A stretch of DNA of 64,000 nucleotides, taken from Mycoemilia scoparia. Lineage: Eukaryota; Kickxellomycota; Kickxellomycetes; Kickxellales; Kickxellaceae. Position 1 is the first letter of the stretch, and each line of letters opens with the position of its first letter. The DNA lies in assembly GCA_027575805.1 (NCBI GenBank), contig JANBPU010000007.1, positions 62,001 to 126,000 of the forward strand. The letters run 5' to 3'. Made by a program: the position numbers and the translations under genes. Below, in pieces: positions 53,409 through 64,000 of this stretch. The notes below the pieces were generated by a model that was not told the DNA's origin, did not search any database, and worked only from the letters and a program-made list of their open reading frames with translations.

Positions 53409-56400
53409 ATGCACAGCCAACATCAGCAAAAAAAGGTCAACGACCTAGCTTCGATATACAAGTCCAATGTAGAAAAGGTAGCGGTTGTAAATGACATTTC
53501 TATTTAACGATTTTTATCATTTAGATCACCATGTTTACTACTTTTATGAATACCTGATATGATATTGTTTAGCATGGCCTGTCATTATTATCAAATGTCG
53601 GTTCAAAAAAGTATTATACAATTGTTGGCATGGTGCAACAACTCCAGGATACTAGAGAATTGAGAAAAACTAAGCGTGAGTATATATATATGTATATATA
53701 TATATACATAAATAAATATATTTTTCATGTACAACAACATCAATAATAACACTAACCTTGATATATTGCTTGGGTATTTAATTTTTAACCAATACTCTAC
53801 GCTTCTAGAATTTATGAAACCACTTATAATCACAGCGCCAGATTTATATCCAGACGAAATGTATATTGCTTTCTTTTGTCAGTATGAACATGATTTGCCC
53901 AATACCTACGAAGGAGATATAATATATATCGATAGATGTAAGGTACGTATGCATGTCTACATTTTGAAGCATTTTTTTGGTAAATACCAGCCATTTGGAT
54001 GTTTTGGTTCTACTTAATATAACTACATGCCATATAGAGTACAGTCTATTGTGGGGAAACAAGACTTGTGGCTACCAATCATACATCTTGGACTATCTTG
54101 AAGACATCAGGCAGCTATGGTGATATTGATAACACCGGTGTTGAAGAAACTATTGACTCGATTTTCAAATGGCGGAATGCAGTTCAAGTAAGTCTAGCTA
54201 GTGATATCTATAATTTGATTTGGTCTGGAAAACAAAGCTAGAAAACAGTGCGTGTGTCTGTGTTCATGAAGACTGAAAATCATTAATACAAATTCTAGAA
54301 TAATGATGACAGTGGGGATGAGAGTGAGGAACTTTCCAAAATGTTCGAAGATATTGAGGATCCTATAACACCACCATCGCCAGAACAACAACATCAACAA
54401 CAACCTACAAAAAAACCAAAACTTGAAACTGAAGTGGTGGTCGCAAGCAGTGTTAATTTCCCTTCGGTTGCTGGGTTCAACAAACCACCACAGCCAACAA
54501 ATAAAAAGGCTGGTAGTAGCATCAGCAGCAGCAGCAATGCCAGCAACACGGTGGCTCTAATTAATCCGAAAGGGCATGATAATATATCAGATATTTGCAA
54601 TGGAAAGATATTTGATCTGGTGGTCCAAATAGTTTACATCCAACGCGAGTGGGTATACAATAGGAATGCAACAAAATTAAAAGTCACAGACTACACTGAA
54701 AACTCATGTCTAGCGTAAGCTCCAATATTATATAGGCAGTTTTCAACTATATCTTTATATTGACCCTGATGTTCAAGTATGATGCTGTTGTTGTTGTTTA
54801 TAGGTATATTGAAGAGGAAGGCGCGTCATTCCATCAGCATCAATACCATGGCGGATTAATGCATATCCATGGTAGAAGAGTTGCTGAAGCATTTGTCTGG
54901 GATTCTCTACGTGATTCTCTGTACGGATTAAGGGAAGGAGCATTTATTAAACTATGCAATGCTTACGTAAAAATGTCAAAATATGGGCATTTAGAGATCA
55001 ACATGAGGCCGATACGCAATAAAACAAAGATAATTCATATCAAGCCCGGTGACAAACTTCTTGACAGCATAGAAAGGTAGAATACAAAGATGTGTCCATA
55101 TAAATTAATTTTAACCGGTATTATTATTATTATTGTTATTATTATTTAATGAGTGGTAAATATTAATATTTACATTATAGAAACAGAGATGTCTACCTTG
55201 GATTATTGCAACAGTCAAACGAAGCTTCGGTAGATCATATAGAGCCAGAATATATGCAACATAAAACACCTTCAGCGAACGTTACAATGGAACCAAAACA
55301 AATAGAATCCGCAAAAACACTAGTGACTGTTACAAAGAAACCAGAGCTTATCAAGAATATCCCTAAAACACAAATAGATGATGTGTATGCAGATATTCCT
55401 ATATCGACAATCCGAGAAATCAGGCAATGTAAAGAGGTAAGAGAATGTTGATGATCTATTTACAAAAACATTGATTATTCCTGTGGACGTGTATCTAACC
55501 ACAAATATGCTTTATGATTTAAATTATCCTATTTCAACAAATTGGTTTATAGAAAAATCAAAGGTTTCGGATAAAGGCATGTCCGATGGTCGTAAAACCA
55601 GATAACTTTGCGCAATTTGTTCGCAGCATCTGCCCGGCCTGTAAAGCCATGTAAGTGGATATTAGTTGTTCATAGATGTATATCTGAACTATTTGAGCGT
55701 ATTGGATCTGTGTTCCCTACTGGATAAAGAAAATGATGTTATCACTGTTGTTAACCAAAATATTGTGTTTTATTGCTATAGTTTTACATGTCCGTGGCCT
55801 AATCTTTGTGAAGAATGTGGAACTAGTGCCAGTATGTTCCAATACAAGTTCCACTTTAACATGAAAGTTCAGGATCAGGATGGTGGAACATTGGCCGTCG
55901 TAATATCTGACAAACATGCTGTAAGTACTAGCTATCTGCTTTTCACTGATAAGCTTGGTTGAATTATTACCAACGACAATAATATCGTGATTCGTATGCC
56001 CATAAAATATAGGAACGATTTTTGGGGATGAAGCCTACAAAGTACGTATATATTTACTTGACACCCGACAACTAAAGAGAATTGGGTATTTATAACAAGC
56101 ATAGATGTACTATAATTAACTATGGCTTTTTAATTAACAAATGCCCTAGTCTCTTAAAAAACTTTCGGGCCCTGTCTATACTTAAAGCCAAACTTGACCC
56201 ATTAATTCCTAAAATCAAGTCAACAATTCATAGCAATAGTTCTGCTACTGCTACTGCAGCTATTGATGATGATGATGATGATGACGATGTGAAGAAGAAA
56301 AAGAGCGAATCTATCCAGCTCCCTTTCTATTTAGACTTGTGCGTAGAAACGCTCCAAACAAACTCAAAATCAGGTCCTAACAAGTTTACTAGACTTTTCG

Positions 56401-56420
56401 GAACCAAGATATGCGGATAA
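53409..56420 (+). CDS. POT1: Protection of telomeres protein 1 (POT1)
   Basis: POT1 binds the single-stranded 3' G-rich telomere overhang as part of shelterin. Eleven exons: 53409-53477, 53573-53675, 53809-53942, 54038-54187, 54299-54714, 54804-55076, 55181-55436, 55553-55650, 55782-55920, 56013-56041, 56150-56420, giving 645 aa. OB1 (about 28-165) shows KYYTIVGMVQQL, YPDEMYIAFFCQ, EGDIIYIDRCK and SWTILKTSG. After an acidic, Ser/Gln-rich linker, OB2 (about 255-380) has LKVTDYTENSC, matching the VTDYTEN segment of S. pombe Pot1, then EAFVWDSLRD and GAFIKLCNAYVKMSKYGHLEI. The C-terminal part has two Cys pairs (SICPACKAI, NLCEECG), likely the zinc site of the third OB domain. All donors are GT, and every join keeps frame. 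ATG 53409 is the only ATG in its exon's frame. Confidence 0.88.
53684..53706. repeat. TA-rich microsatellite in POT1 intron 2
   Basis: TA units interrupted by one TG, within the intron 53676-53808. Confidence 0.75.
55119..55146. repeat. (ATT)n trinucleotide repeat in POT1 intron 6
   Basis: About nine ATT units with one interruption, inside intron 55077-55180. Confidence 0.8.
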
Positions 56421-56869
56421 ACATAAGGAATACACACATTTGTGTGCATGAAAAGATAACTCTAGAATTTAAAAAAATGAATATTTCGAATCAATTTTAA
56501 TAGTGATCCCTTTTTGTTTTATTGATTTTTTTGGAAAGTACTATCACTGGCTTTATTTTCATGGTTTATTTTAGTAAAGCTTTGTCCGATACAAACTACA
56601 AAAGAGCAAAAAGAAATAAAAGGCGTTGCTTTAAACACAAAAACATGGGTGCGGAACAGTGAGAGGCTTTTATCTATTTATGTGTAAATTACGTTTATTG
56701 TTTTTGTAGTGGTCTCTGGTCTGTTTGTTTCTCTTTAGTGCTGTTAATCATCATCATCAACCCGCATATTCATCAAGCCAGTTTTCATCACTATTTGCTC
56801 GCCGTATCCTTTTTGTCTTTCCATTCTATTTACTTACTATACTACCATTATCATTTCTATCTTGTAAAA
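56421..56869. other. Intergenic region between POT1 and VMA11
   Basis: POT1 3' UTR and VMA11 promoter. A pyrimidine-rich leader lies just before ATG 56870. No gene was seen. Confidence 0.5.
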
Positions 56870-57993
56870 ATGTCGTCAATTCAATCCGTTGCTGATTTGT
56901 CTAAAGGATACTGTCCCGCATTCTCGCCATTCTTTGGATTTGCTGGAATTGCTGGTGCAATGATACTTAGCTGTAAGTGTATACATGATGCATGTTTAAA
57001 GTATTCAAATTTCTCCCTCAATTTCTTTGTACCCAAACATTTGGAGAGAGAGAGAGAGAGAGAGGGATAGGGAATATCTACTTGCAATATTTCTCTCTAT
57101 AACACTACGCTTTATACCGGGAGGGTGTTGTTCTGTATGGACATTTATACATATAAAGTGTTTTGTAATTGATGAGAGACTTTTAACATTTGTTTTCGTA
57201 TTTGCATCTCTAACCTCATTTGTTTATGTACGTGCTAATATAGCCGCAGGAGCTGGTTTTGGAACTGCTAAGGCTGGTATTGGTATCGCTGGTGCTGGTA
57301 CTTTCCGTCCACATTTGGTTATGAAGGTAAGAGACTAGTAGAAACCTCTATTTGGTTTTTCAATACTGACTGTGTAAGTGATAAGACCTGGACTGAAAAG
57401 ATAATAAGTCGACTATAACGATCCCGCCATTATGTTCTTCCTGCAAATATAGTCGTTGATTCCAGTGGTTATGGCTGGTATTATTGCTGTCTATGGTTTG
57501 GTAGCATCCGTTCTTATTTCCGGTGCTAGTAAGTATTGGAGCCCTCACAATTTATTCGTAGTTGATTGTATGATCGCTTTGTGAGTTGACTGACTTAAAC
57601 TCGTATTATTATTGTTGTTGTTGTTGCTATGATAGTGAATCCCACTGAAAAATACTCGCTGTTCTCGTAAGTAAAAAACTTACTATTACTATTATTATTT
57701 CACTGGTATTTTGATGGGGACATTATAAAACTGGAATCGATATTAAATGTATCCATTTTGTTTGAAATAGTGGTTTGATCCATATGGCTTCTGGCTTTTG
57801 TGTTGGTGGCACTGGTTTGGCTGCTGGTTGGTGCATTGGTATTGTTGGAGACACTGGCGCTCGTAGCTTTGGAAAGGAGAGACGCCTGTATGTATCAACC
57901 GTCTTGGTACTCATTTTCGCCGAAGTCCTCGGTCTATACGGTCTCATCGTTTCGCTTATTCTCAACACAAAATCAAATAACACTCTGTGCTAA
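56870..57993 (+). CDS. VMA11: V-ATPase proteolipid subunit c' (Vma11-type)
   Basis: A proton-carrying ring subunit of the vacuolar H+-ATPase membrane sector. Exons 56870-56972, 57244-57326, 57453-57528, 57636-57666 and 57771-57993 give 171 aa with four membrane helices. It resembles c' (Vma11) more than c (Vma3): [40 protein letters not shown] and [18 protein letters not shown]. The essential Glu of the last helix is in [19 protein letters not shown]. The c' subunit is known only from fungi, which supports the organism assignment. The fourth exon is 31 nt. All donors are GT. Choosing between c and c' would need a tree with the genome's other proteolipids. Confidence 0.9.
57045..57064. repeat. 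(GA)n microsatellite in VMA11 intron 1
   Basis: A GA run inside intron 56973-57243. Simple repeat. Confidence 0.75.
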
Positions 57994-58486
57994 GCACATT
58001 TCATGATGTTTTTAAACACAGCGAAATTCGCTTTGCTCTCACAACCCTGTCTCTCGATCTCTGTCATTTATATATTCTTGCTATATGATTTGCTTTCTTT
58101 TCTCAAAAAAGACAACAGATCAACCCAATTGCGAAAACAGTGTTTTACGTTTGATTCATGCATCTCTCTCTCTCTCTCTCTGTCAACCCATTTTAAGCTA
58201 TTATTCCTATTACTACTGCCACTACCATTTCCATACAGCTAAATTCGCTTTTGAAGATTTACTAGATTATTTGGAATGCCTCTACAACAACCTTGCTTTT
58301 GCCACCATGGCTTTTTATAAAACGCTGGATTTACACCTATACTTATGAGTCGACATCTCTGAAAACAATGTGCTAGTAAACAAGAGTCTTATTTTATAGA
58401 TTATTAGACCAAATTTAACAGTATTTATTTATTGGAAAAGTGATGAAAATAAGATCAGAAAGATAATAGTATGGAAAGCACTAAAA
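57994..58486. other. Convergent intergenic region
   Basis: Between the VMA11 and PRO2 stop codons, with a CT repeat at 58162-58181. No gene was seen. Confidence 0.5.
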
Positions 58487-59881
58487 TTAGATAACAAACT
58501 TGTTGCGGACCTCATCAAGTGGGATTGTCTTGTGAGTGAAGCTGCGCTTTCCTTTGCCAACTCCATAGTCACCAGCTCCCTGCCCATTTCCGTAGATACG
58601 ATATTTGTAGATTGTGAGACCCTCAAGACCAACTGGTCCACGAGCATGTGTTTTGTTTGTGCTAACGCCGACTTCTGTTCCGAAACCATAGCGGAATCCG
58701 TCAGCAAAACGAGATGATGCGTTCCAGTATACACCAGCAGCATCGACGCGCCTCATGAACAACTCAGCGTTGTCCTTGTTTTCTGTGATAATGACATCGG
58801 TGTGCTTGGAGCCATGCTCGTTAATGTGCTCAATAGCACCGCTGACCGAATCAACCACACGGACTGCAATCTCGTGGTCAAGGAATTCCTTGTCAAAGTC
58901 GCCTTCCTGGGCTTTGACCAGCTTTCCTTCGGGGATGGTAAGTCCAGACTCGTTTTGCAAGTAGGCATAAGATGCTTCGTCGGCGTGGAGTATGACATTT
59001 GCACCAAAGAGTGCTTGGGCAACCTTTGTGAAGGTGGTCTTCAAAACCTTGCTGTTGACGAGCAAAGTCTCTGCAGCATTGCAGGCTGCTGGGTAGTTGG
59101 TCTTTGCGTCTACTACGATGTGTGGAGCCTTGGCGACATCAGCAAACTCGTCAATATATACCGAGCAAATACCATCAGCGTGCCCAAGAACAGGAATGCG
59201 TGTGTGACCCTGGATGTAGCGGACAAGGCTGTTTGATCCGCGTGGAACAACCAAGTCGATGTAACGGTCCTGATCCAAAAGTTTGTCAATGTCCTCACGA
59301 CGAGAGACCAATTGCACAGCATTGGCAGGGAATGTTGTAGCACCCTCTGGGGTAGGGGTAGCGTCGATTGCTTCACGGATTAGATCAGCTAGCTTCTGGT
59401 TAGTAGCGCTCGCCTCCTTCCCGCCTTTGAGGATAACAGCGTTGCTGGATTTGATAGCAAGGCAGGCAATGTTGACAACAACCTCGGGACGAGCCTCGAA
59501 AATGACCAAGCAGACACCAACTGGGCAAGTAACACGATACATGTTCAAGCCCTCGTCAAGCTCGCGCGAAAGCGACACTTGACCAATGGGGTCATATAGA
59601 CTATCTACATCCTTTATTCCCTGAAGCATTGTTTCAAACTTTTCTCCGTCCTTGCCCTCAATGTCTAAGCGCTTGAAAAGAGAGACAGATAGCTTTCCTG
59701 CAGCTACTTCCTGCTCGGCATTTGCCTTATCAACAGCATTGGCTTCAAGGATAGCCTGCTTGTTTTCGGCCAACTTGTCATGAATCGAAGACAAGATCAG
59801 AGATTTTTGTTTGGAGGTTATTGACTGAAGCAGAGTGGAAGCTTCACGAGCGTTTCTGGCTACTTGTTCAATATCAGTCAT
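58487..59881 (-). CDS. PRO2: Gamma-glutamyl phosphate reductase
   Basis: Reduces gamma-glutamyl phosphate to glutamate semialdehyde with NADPH, the second step of proline synthesis. Intronless, 464 aa. Family blocks appear in order: VTCPVGVCLVIFEARPEVVVN, SNAVILKGGKEA, LDQDRYIDLVVPRGSNSLVRYI, PVLGHADGICSVYID, then the catalytic-cysteine block NYPAACNAAETLLV (Cys267) and HARGPVGLEGLTIYKYRI near the end. Length is close to yeast Pro2 (456 aa). Unlike plant and animal P5CS it is not fused to glutamate kinase, as is normal in fungi. C-ending, G-rich codons suggest fairly high expression. Confidence 0.96.
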   Translation of the reverse strand: MTDIEQVARNAREASTLLQSITSKQKSLILSSIHDKLAENKQAILEANAVDKANAEQEVAAGKLSVSLFKRLDIEGKDGEKFETMLQGIKDVDSLYDPIGQVSLSRELDEGLNMYRVTCPVGVCLVIFEARPEVVVNIACLAIKSSNAVILKGGKEASATNQKLADLIREAIDATPTPEGATTFPANAVQLVSRREDIDKLLDQDRYIDLVVPRGSNSLVRYIQGHTRIPVLGHADGICSVYIDEFADVAKAPHIVVDAKTNYPAACNAAETLLVNSKVLKTTFTKVAQALFGANVILHADEASYAYLQNESGLTIPEGKLVKAQEGDFDKEFLDHEIAVRVVDSVSGAIEHINEHGSKHTDVIITENKDNAELFMRRVDAAGVYWNASSRFADGFRYGFGTEVGVSTNKTHARGPVGLEGLTIYKYRIYGNGQGAGDYGVGKGKRSFTHKTIPLDEVRNKFVI

Positions 59882-60361
59882 CGTTTATATGCAAATGAAA
59901 AAGGTACAGAAGAGATACTGCAAAACCCAGTTGAATATGTAAAGAGTATATAGAATGAAAAATAAGGAGAATGTGTTGAAAGTAAAGAACAAGGGTGGAG
60001 ATTACGTACTCTGTCCTTTTTATTCATGGTAAAATGATTGCACCAGAGAGAACACAGACACATACACAAACAAGAGCCTTATCATCCATGATCAGTGCCC
60101 CTGGATCAGTTGGCAGAATACTTCCATTGTTATGCTATTGGTGACGTTTATACCCACCAATCCTTGGCAAGCTTTAAAACCAAGAAAAGCTGATTTTCAC
60201 AGGAAGTTCGGGTTCAAACAAGGAGATTAGTAGGGGTAAACCATTTCGCTTTATTGAAACCCAATTAAAGTACTGCAAAGTGAGAACTCATAGTAAAGAA
60301 TTTCCTAACCCCAAACCCAGATAGAACACTTGGCCATTCAAGAACTGGTTGCTAGTTCCTA
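59882..60361. other. Intergenic region, PRO2 promoter
   Basis: Between the PRO2 start and the DMC1 stop (same strand). No gene was seen. Confidence 0.5.
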
Positions 60362-62754
60362 CTACTCGGAACAGTCAGTGACTCCACCAACACTAATCTC
60401 GTAAACTAGATGCACAAGGGATACCCACGTTCGCAAAAAAAATATTAGAAAGTATTTTATAATTATAGTCATTTTAGTTAGTGGATAGCCCACGGCAACC
60501 TCACCTGCTTCTGACTCTGGCATATCAGGTGAGTCATATATCTTGACAATTCTTTGTCCACCTCTCCCCTTTCGAAGGCTTAGTCTTGTTGTAGATCTAA
60601 AAAAGAAAAAACATTTGTTTTTAAACAGCAGCAATGAAGTCGTATATCAATAGTATATGCGCGGTCCAGGTCGTTCTGAATCAGAACAATTGTGAGTTTA
60701 GAGATACTCTTACGCATGAGCAATGACATTGCCACCAACTGGCTTCTTCGGATCAGGAACAAATGTCAGTCCCGCACCTGGATCTGACTGGATCTATATT
60801 GTTAAGCAATATCGTATTAGAATATGCAAATGAATGCTGACACTTTTAGAAAAGCCCCCAAGATCTATTTTAATATACAGGATGGCAGGTGTGTTGCTTT
60901 CAAATATTACTTTCATCCCATTTGGTCACTACGGTGAAAAATCTCGATAAATCAATCAATAAACAGAAAAGTTTCCCGGCCAGGCTATTTATTGGCCAAT
61001 TCGGATTTTTTTGCTGTAATGGGTGTGTATACTTGCCTGGTTGGTAATGTAGACTGCAATGTTGAATTCCTCTGACATCCTACTCAGTCTTGCAAGCATG
61101 ATGTTTAGCTTTTGCTGGCGTTCACTCAATTCTCCACGACCAGAATAATCCGTCCTAAACTGTGCAATTATGCTATCTATAACCTATTTCCAAAAAAGCC
61201 AAAAACGTATCGTTTACAACATTTATAGAGCTCTGTTTCAGGATAAAGTATCCAAACTTGGAGCTGGATTTGGAGCTGATAACGGAAGAAGAGATGCATA
61301 CTTACGAGCAGCTTGTAGGTCCCAGGTTCTTCTGCAAACTTGGACACCACCTGAATCAGAAGATCCATCTGTTGCTCAGAATTATGTGCTCTGGCATAAA
61401 TGATATTATCCAGAACAACATTGGAATCGAGATTGAATCGCTCGGCGATTGCCTGTATGCGATCTGGTCTAAACGTTCCCTCGGTATCAATGTATGCTGC
61501 CTTTAAGAGATCAAAAATAGCTAAACTATTAGTCCTCACATTTCCATGCTTGCCAATTCCTGGTAGTCCACTGCTACATCATCGTGCATTTACGTTACCT
61601 TGCCATTGCCCCCACCCATTTCTATTGGTAGCTGAGATGTTACGCAAAGGGTATGCGCTAATTGGGTTTTACCAGTCCGGAACTCGCCAAATGCCTCAGT
61701 TATGGACATTGACTGGATTCCTCCTAGAAATGAACGAACATAGAAATGATGGTCAAATGGCTGGATTGCAATCAATAACGAGGAAGGCTTCTAATGCATA
61801 TGCGGATGATCAAAATGACCCTTAGTCCAGCATTCATTCATCCCACTACCTACCACCAAGAAGCTTATCGAATTCCTTCGAGCCGGTGGTGATCCTTATA
61901 ACTAGTGCGCGCATATCAGCGTAGTCAGATGCTGTGATAAATCCGTCGCCCTAAATTTACCAACACCACAATTATGTTGTTTGTAAAAGTAGCGGTAGTA
62001 ATGGCAAAAGCAGTCGTATTCGCATTGTCGTATAGCAAAGATAACGAAATGATTACAAGTAGCCAAGTTGTATGTAAAGATTCCAAATAACAATAGGGCA
62101 ATTGCATAAATTGGCCCCTTTTGCTATACTTGTTTGAGTACTTTCTTTAAAGAAAGTAATGATAAACATAACACATGAACAACCAGACATTACCATCAAG
62201 CTATTTGCAATTTCCTTAATTTTTTCGACCTTGGCTTCCGACAATCCCTTTATTTTGCACATGTTTCTGCGAGTTGTCATCTGGACTGCCTTTAAAATTA
62301 GCAACGACACACATGAATTGCTTTTATAAACAGAGAAGTCGTGCAGATGGTGGATGCATCTATCAGGGATTGTTGCAGTCACATACTCGCACTGTATATA
62401 TTCCAGCCGATTTGAGCTTTTGGATATCAGAGACGTTGATGCCTTCTTTGGTCAGCTCCTCAATGCAGATGATATCAATCTATTTACCAAACACACACAC
62501 ACATATATATGTATATATATATATATTGCTTAGTGTGGCCAAGAGCGAGTTTATCAAATATTTGGGCTGGGCAGTAACCGCAACGCCATGCGTCGTAGAT
62601 GGAAAAAGGCAATAATAACGATAAGATACACAACCTCTTCACAGTCTGCCATGTCCTCTTGGTTAACAGTAGGCTGATTTATAGAGCGGGATTCATTGAT
62701 GCTGCAGATGCCATTATTGACCACGGTCTCAACAAGTACAGACTGGTCAGCCAT
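60362..62754 (-). CDS. DMC1: Meiotic recombinase Dmc1
   Basis: Dmc1 forms filaments on single-stranded DNA and drives homologue strand exchange in meiosis. Ten exons: 62635-62754, 62393-62479, 62194-62289, 61854-61950, 61599-61723, 61306-61500, 61037-61183, 60714-60793, 60505-60596, 60362-60405, giving 360 aa. The helix-hairpin region reads [25 protein letters not shown], as in Dmc1. Walker A is [16 protein letters not shown], followed by [22 protein letters not shown] and Walker [50 protein letters not shown] and [13 protein letters not shown] complete the core. It ends [10 protein letters not shown]. Dmc1 rather than Rad51 is chosen for MTTRR, the DPKKPVGG loop and the C-terminus. Intron 60794-61036 starts GCAAGT (a GC donor), fixed by the join ITNQ/IQSDPGA. 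Confidence 0.94.
62488..62526. repeat. CA/TA compound microsatellite in DMC1 intron 1
   Basis: CA units followed by TA units inside intron 62480-62634. Confidence 0.75.
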
Positions 62755-63365
62755 GCTTTGATGAAAGATAGAATAGTACAATTTTAAAAGGTTAAATTAT
62801 GCATGCAGCTCACCCAACCCTCCACACCAAGCGGCCTTTAAATTTATAGACAAAGGAGCTCAAGAGTATATGCGTGTAGCATCTTGTAAGACTATTAAGC
62901 TGGATTCTCCTTTGGAGGGGTTATATGCAATGTAGGCTGATATATAGACTAGCATTGGAGATTGGGCTTAGAGGATTTCTACCCAAAAGGGCCAAAAACT
63001 AGCGGCTTTTGCATTGGACTTCAAATAGGCTCACCGCTGCTCTGCCCGGCCCCAATTAAAACCCATATCAATGCTACTGCTGCTGTTAGCAGACTGGCTT
63101 TTCTTATATGCTAGGCACAAGCAAAACATACGTATATATATAAGGTTCTAAGCACAAGCGTATAGCCGGATGGATGGTGTCTATGGCGAACTGCGAGAAT
63201 CAATAGCAATAGTGCGTGTTCAAGCGAGCATTTTGTCTCATTAGCCTGGTGCCAACGCCATGCGGGCGAATATTTCGAACGCCCAGTCAACGGCCAGCTA
63301 TGCTGGAGCTATGGAGAGACAGCAATGTGAAACACACGCCATGGCCAAGGAATTGGATCTAGAGC
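62755..63365. other. Intergenic region, DMC1 promoter
   Basis: Between the DMC1 start and a small minus-strand ORF. No gene was seen. Confidence 0.5.
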
Positions 63366-63680
63366 CTACTTGCTATGGATGATCTTTAGCGACAAGCCAT
63401 TGGACACATCCCATTGGCACCAGACCACAGGGGGGCTGTCGTCAGAGCATGGCTTGTAGTGGTAGTAGGCGGCGGGTGATTGCAAGAGCTTCTTTATAGG
63501 CACATCACCATCACCAGTGGTCCAGGAAGAAGCAGTTATTGCGACGCGGAAGTGGTGCTTAAGGCCGCTGCTGTTCATAGAGCTTTTGTTAAGCCTGCCG
63601 CCCACATACTTGGCGGCATCTTTCTTTCTCTTTGTATTTTGTTTTTGTTGTAGTAGTAGTACAGCTGATACAATCAGCAT
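63366..63680 (-). CDS. Hypothetical small protein with N-terminal hydrophobic helix
   Basis: An ORF of 104 aa from the first ATG (63680); twelve codons upstream are open but begin with TTG. The first ten residues are hydrophobic (MLIVSAVLLL) and are followed by a basic stretch (QQKQNTKRKKDAAKY), so it could be a short membrane-anchored or mitochondrial protein. If the coding region extends upstream through an intron, the hydrophobic segment would be longer (LAVMLIVSAVLLL). The rest (SSWTTGDGDVPIKKLLQS, VVWCQWDVSNGLSLKII) matches no family I know. Codon use is less AT-rich than in intergenic ORFs, which mildly supports a gene. Confidence 0.4.
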   Translation of the reverse strand: MLIVSAVLLLQQKQNTKRKKDAAKYVGGRLNKSSMNSSGLKHHFRVAITASSWTTGDGDVPIKKLLQSPAAYYHYKPCSDDSPPVVWCQWDVSNGLSLKIIHSK

Positions 63681-64000
63681 CACAGCTAAACGTACACAAA
63701 GCACACAAACGTCCAAAACAGCTTCAGCTCGACCTTGTAATAAACAACCTGCAGTTCAGGATTGACTGGCAAAAATCCTTGCTCACACTATTTTAAAGTT
63801 GAGCCGCAACTTTACCAGATTCCCTTTTAAGCAGTTTCCATTCTTTTTGGTTGGACTTTTAACCTTGTTTCTCGTCCTACCGCTTTGCATATCTAGTCTT
63901 ATAAAGGCCAGCCAAAGATAGCTGCTATCCTGCTCCTGTCCTAGCTCGCCTCTCTTTCCCTTACCCTTTGCACACTATACGCTCCTACTCCCTTGACCCC
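63681..64000. other. Right-end region, no gene seen
   Basis: A short stretch upstream of the small minus-strand ORF. It becomes pyrimidine-rich toward the right edge, possibly the leader of a plus-strand gene beyond the window. Confidence 0.35.

Noticed and set aside
60190..60230. tRNA-like segment with GGTTCAAAC resembling a B box
   Set aside because: The flanking bases do not form a T-arm stem and no acceptor or anticodon arms are present.

Overview
This window is nuclear DNA of an intron-rich, AT-rich fungus. The fungal reading rests on homoaconitase LYS4 (alpha-aminoadipate lysine pathway), the DUG2 glutathione-degradation subunit, a V-ATPase c' (VMA11-type) proteolipid, a CreA/Mig1 carbon-repression zinc-finger protein and ATP synthase subunit J. 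AFG2B (SPATA5L1), POT1, THYN1 and a YABBY-like small HMG protein occur alongside many short introns (about 55-245 nt) and tiny exons. I infer a non-Dikarya (early-diverging) fungus, but the species cannot be named from the sequence. I saw no mobile element, CRISPR array, prokaryotic-style operon or recognisable tRNA/rRNA gene.

Layout. 1-13 kb: a truncated unknown gene (-), omega-amidase NIT2 (-), a small unknown protein (-), LYS4 (+), a His-rich small ORF (-), a region with only coding-like fragments, and dihydrofolate reductase DFR1 (-). 14-24 kb: PRP19 (-) divergent from RPL4 (+), ATP18 (+), a WDR5/Swd3-like COMPASS subunit with a long N-terminal tail (-), and a Cdc48-type AAA ATPase (-). 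25-38 kb: AFG2B (+), head-to-head with Cdc48 and tail-to-tail with cyclin H (-), then CCA1 (-), DUG2 (+), THYN1 (+) and the HMG/YABBY-like gene (-). 40-52 kb: a 2,319-residue SAM-SNF2 protein (+) and the Mig1/CreA-like gene (+). 53-63 kb: POT1 (+), VMA11 (+), PRO2 (-), meiotic recombinase DMC1 (-) and a small ORF (-).

I rebuilt 66 introns by hand using reading frame, splice consensus and family motifs. Most genes are housekeeping genes without a shared pathway. Themes that recur are RNA processing (PRP19, CCA1), chromatin and telomeres (WDR5, SAM-SNF2, POT1, DMC1), AAA ATPases and ribosome biology (CDC48-like, AFG2B, RPL4), and amino-acid or glutathione metabolism (LYS4, PRO2, NIT2, DUG2).

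Most notable: seven of the 66 introns (one with an alternative reading) appear to be GC-AG introns, all with the identical donor GCAAGT, spread over five genes. The Cdc48-type protein has Val in place of the last P-loop Gly of its D2 domain and lacks the usual DDDLY-type tail. A SAM domain is joined to an ATRX/ARIP4-type SNF2 motor. NIT2 contains 16-nt and 25-nt internal micro-exons.
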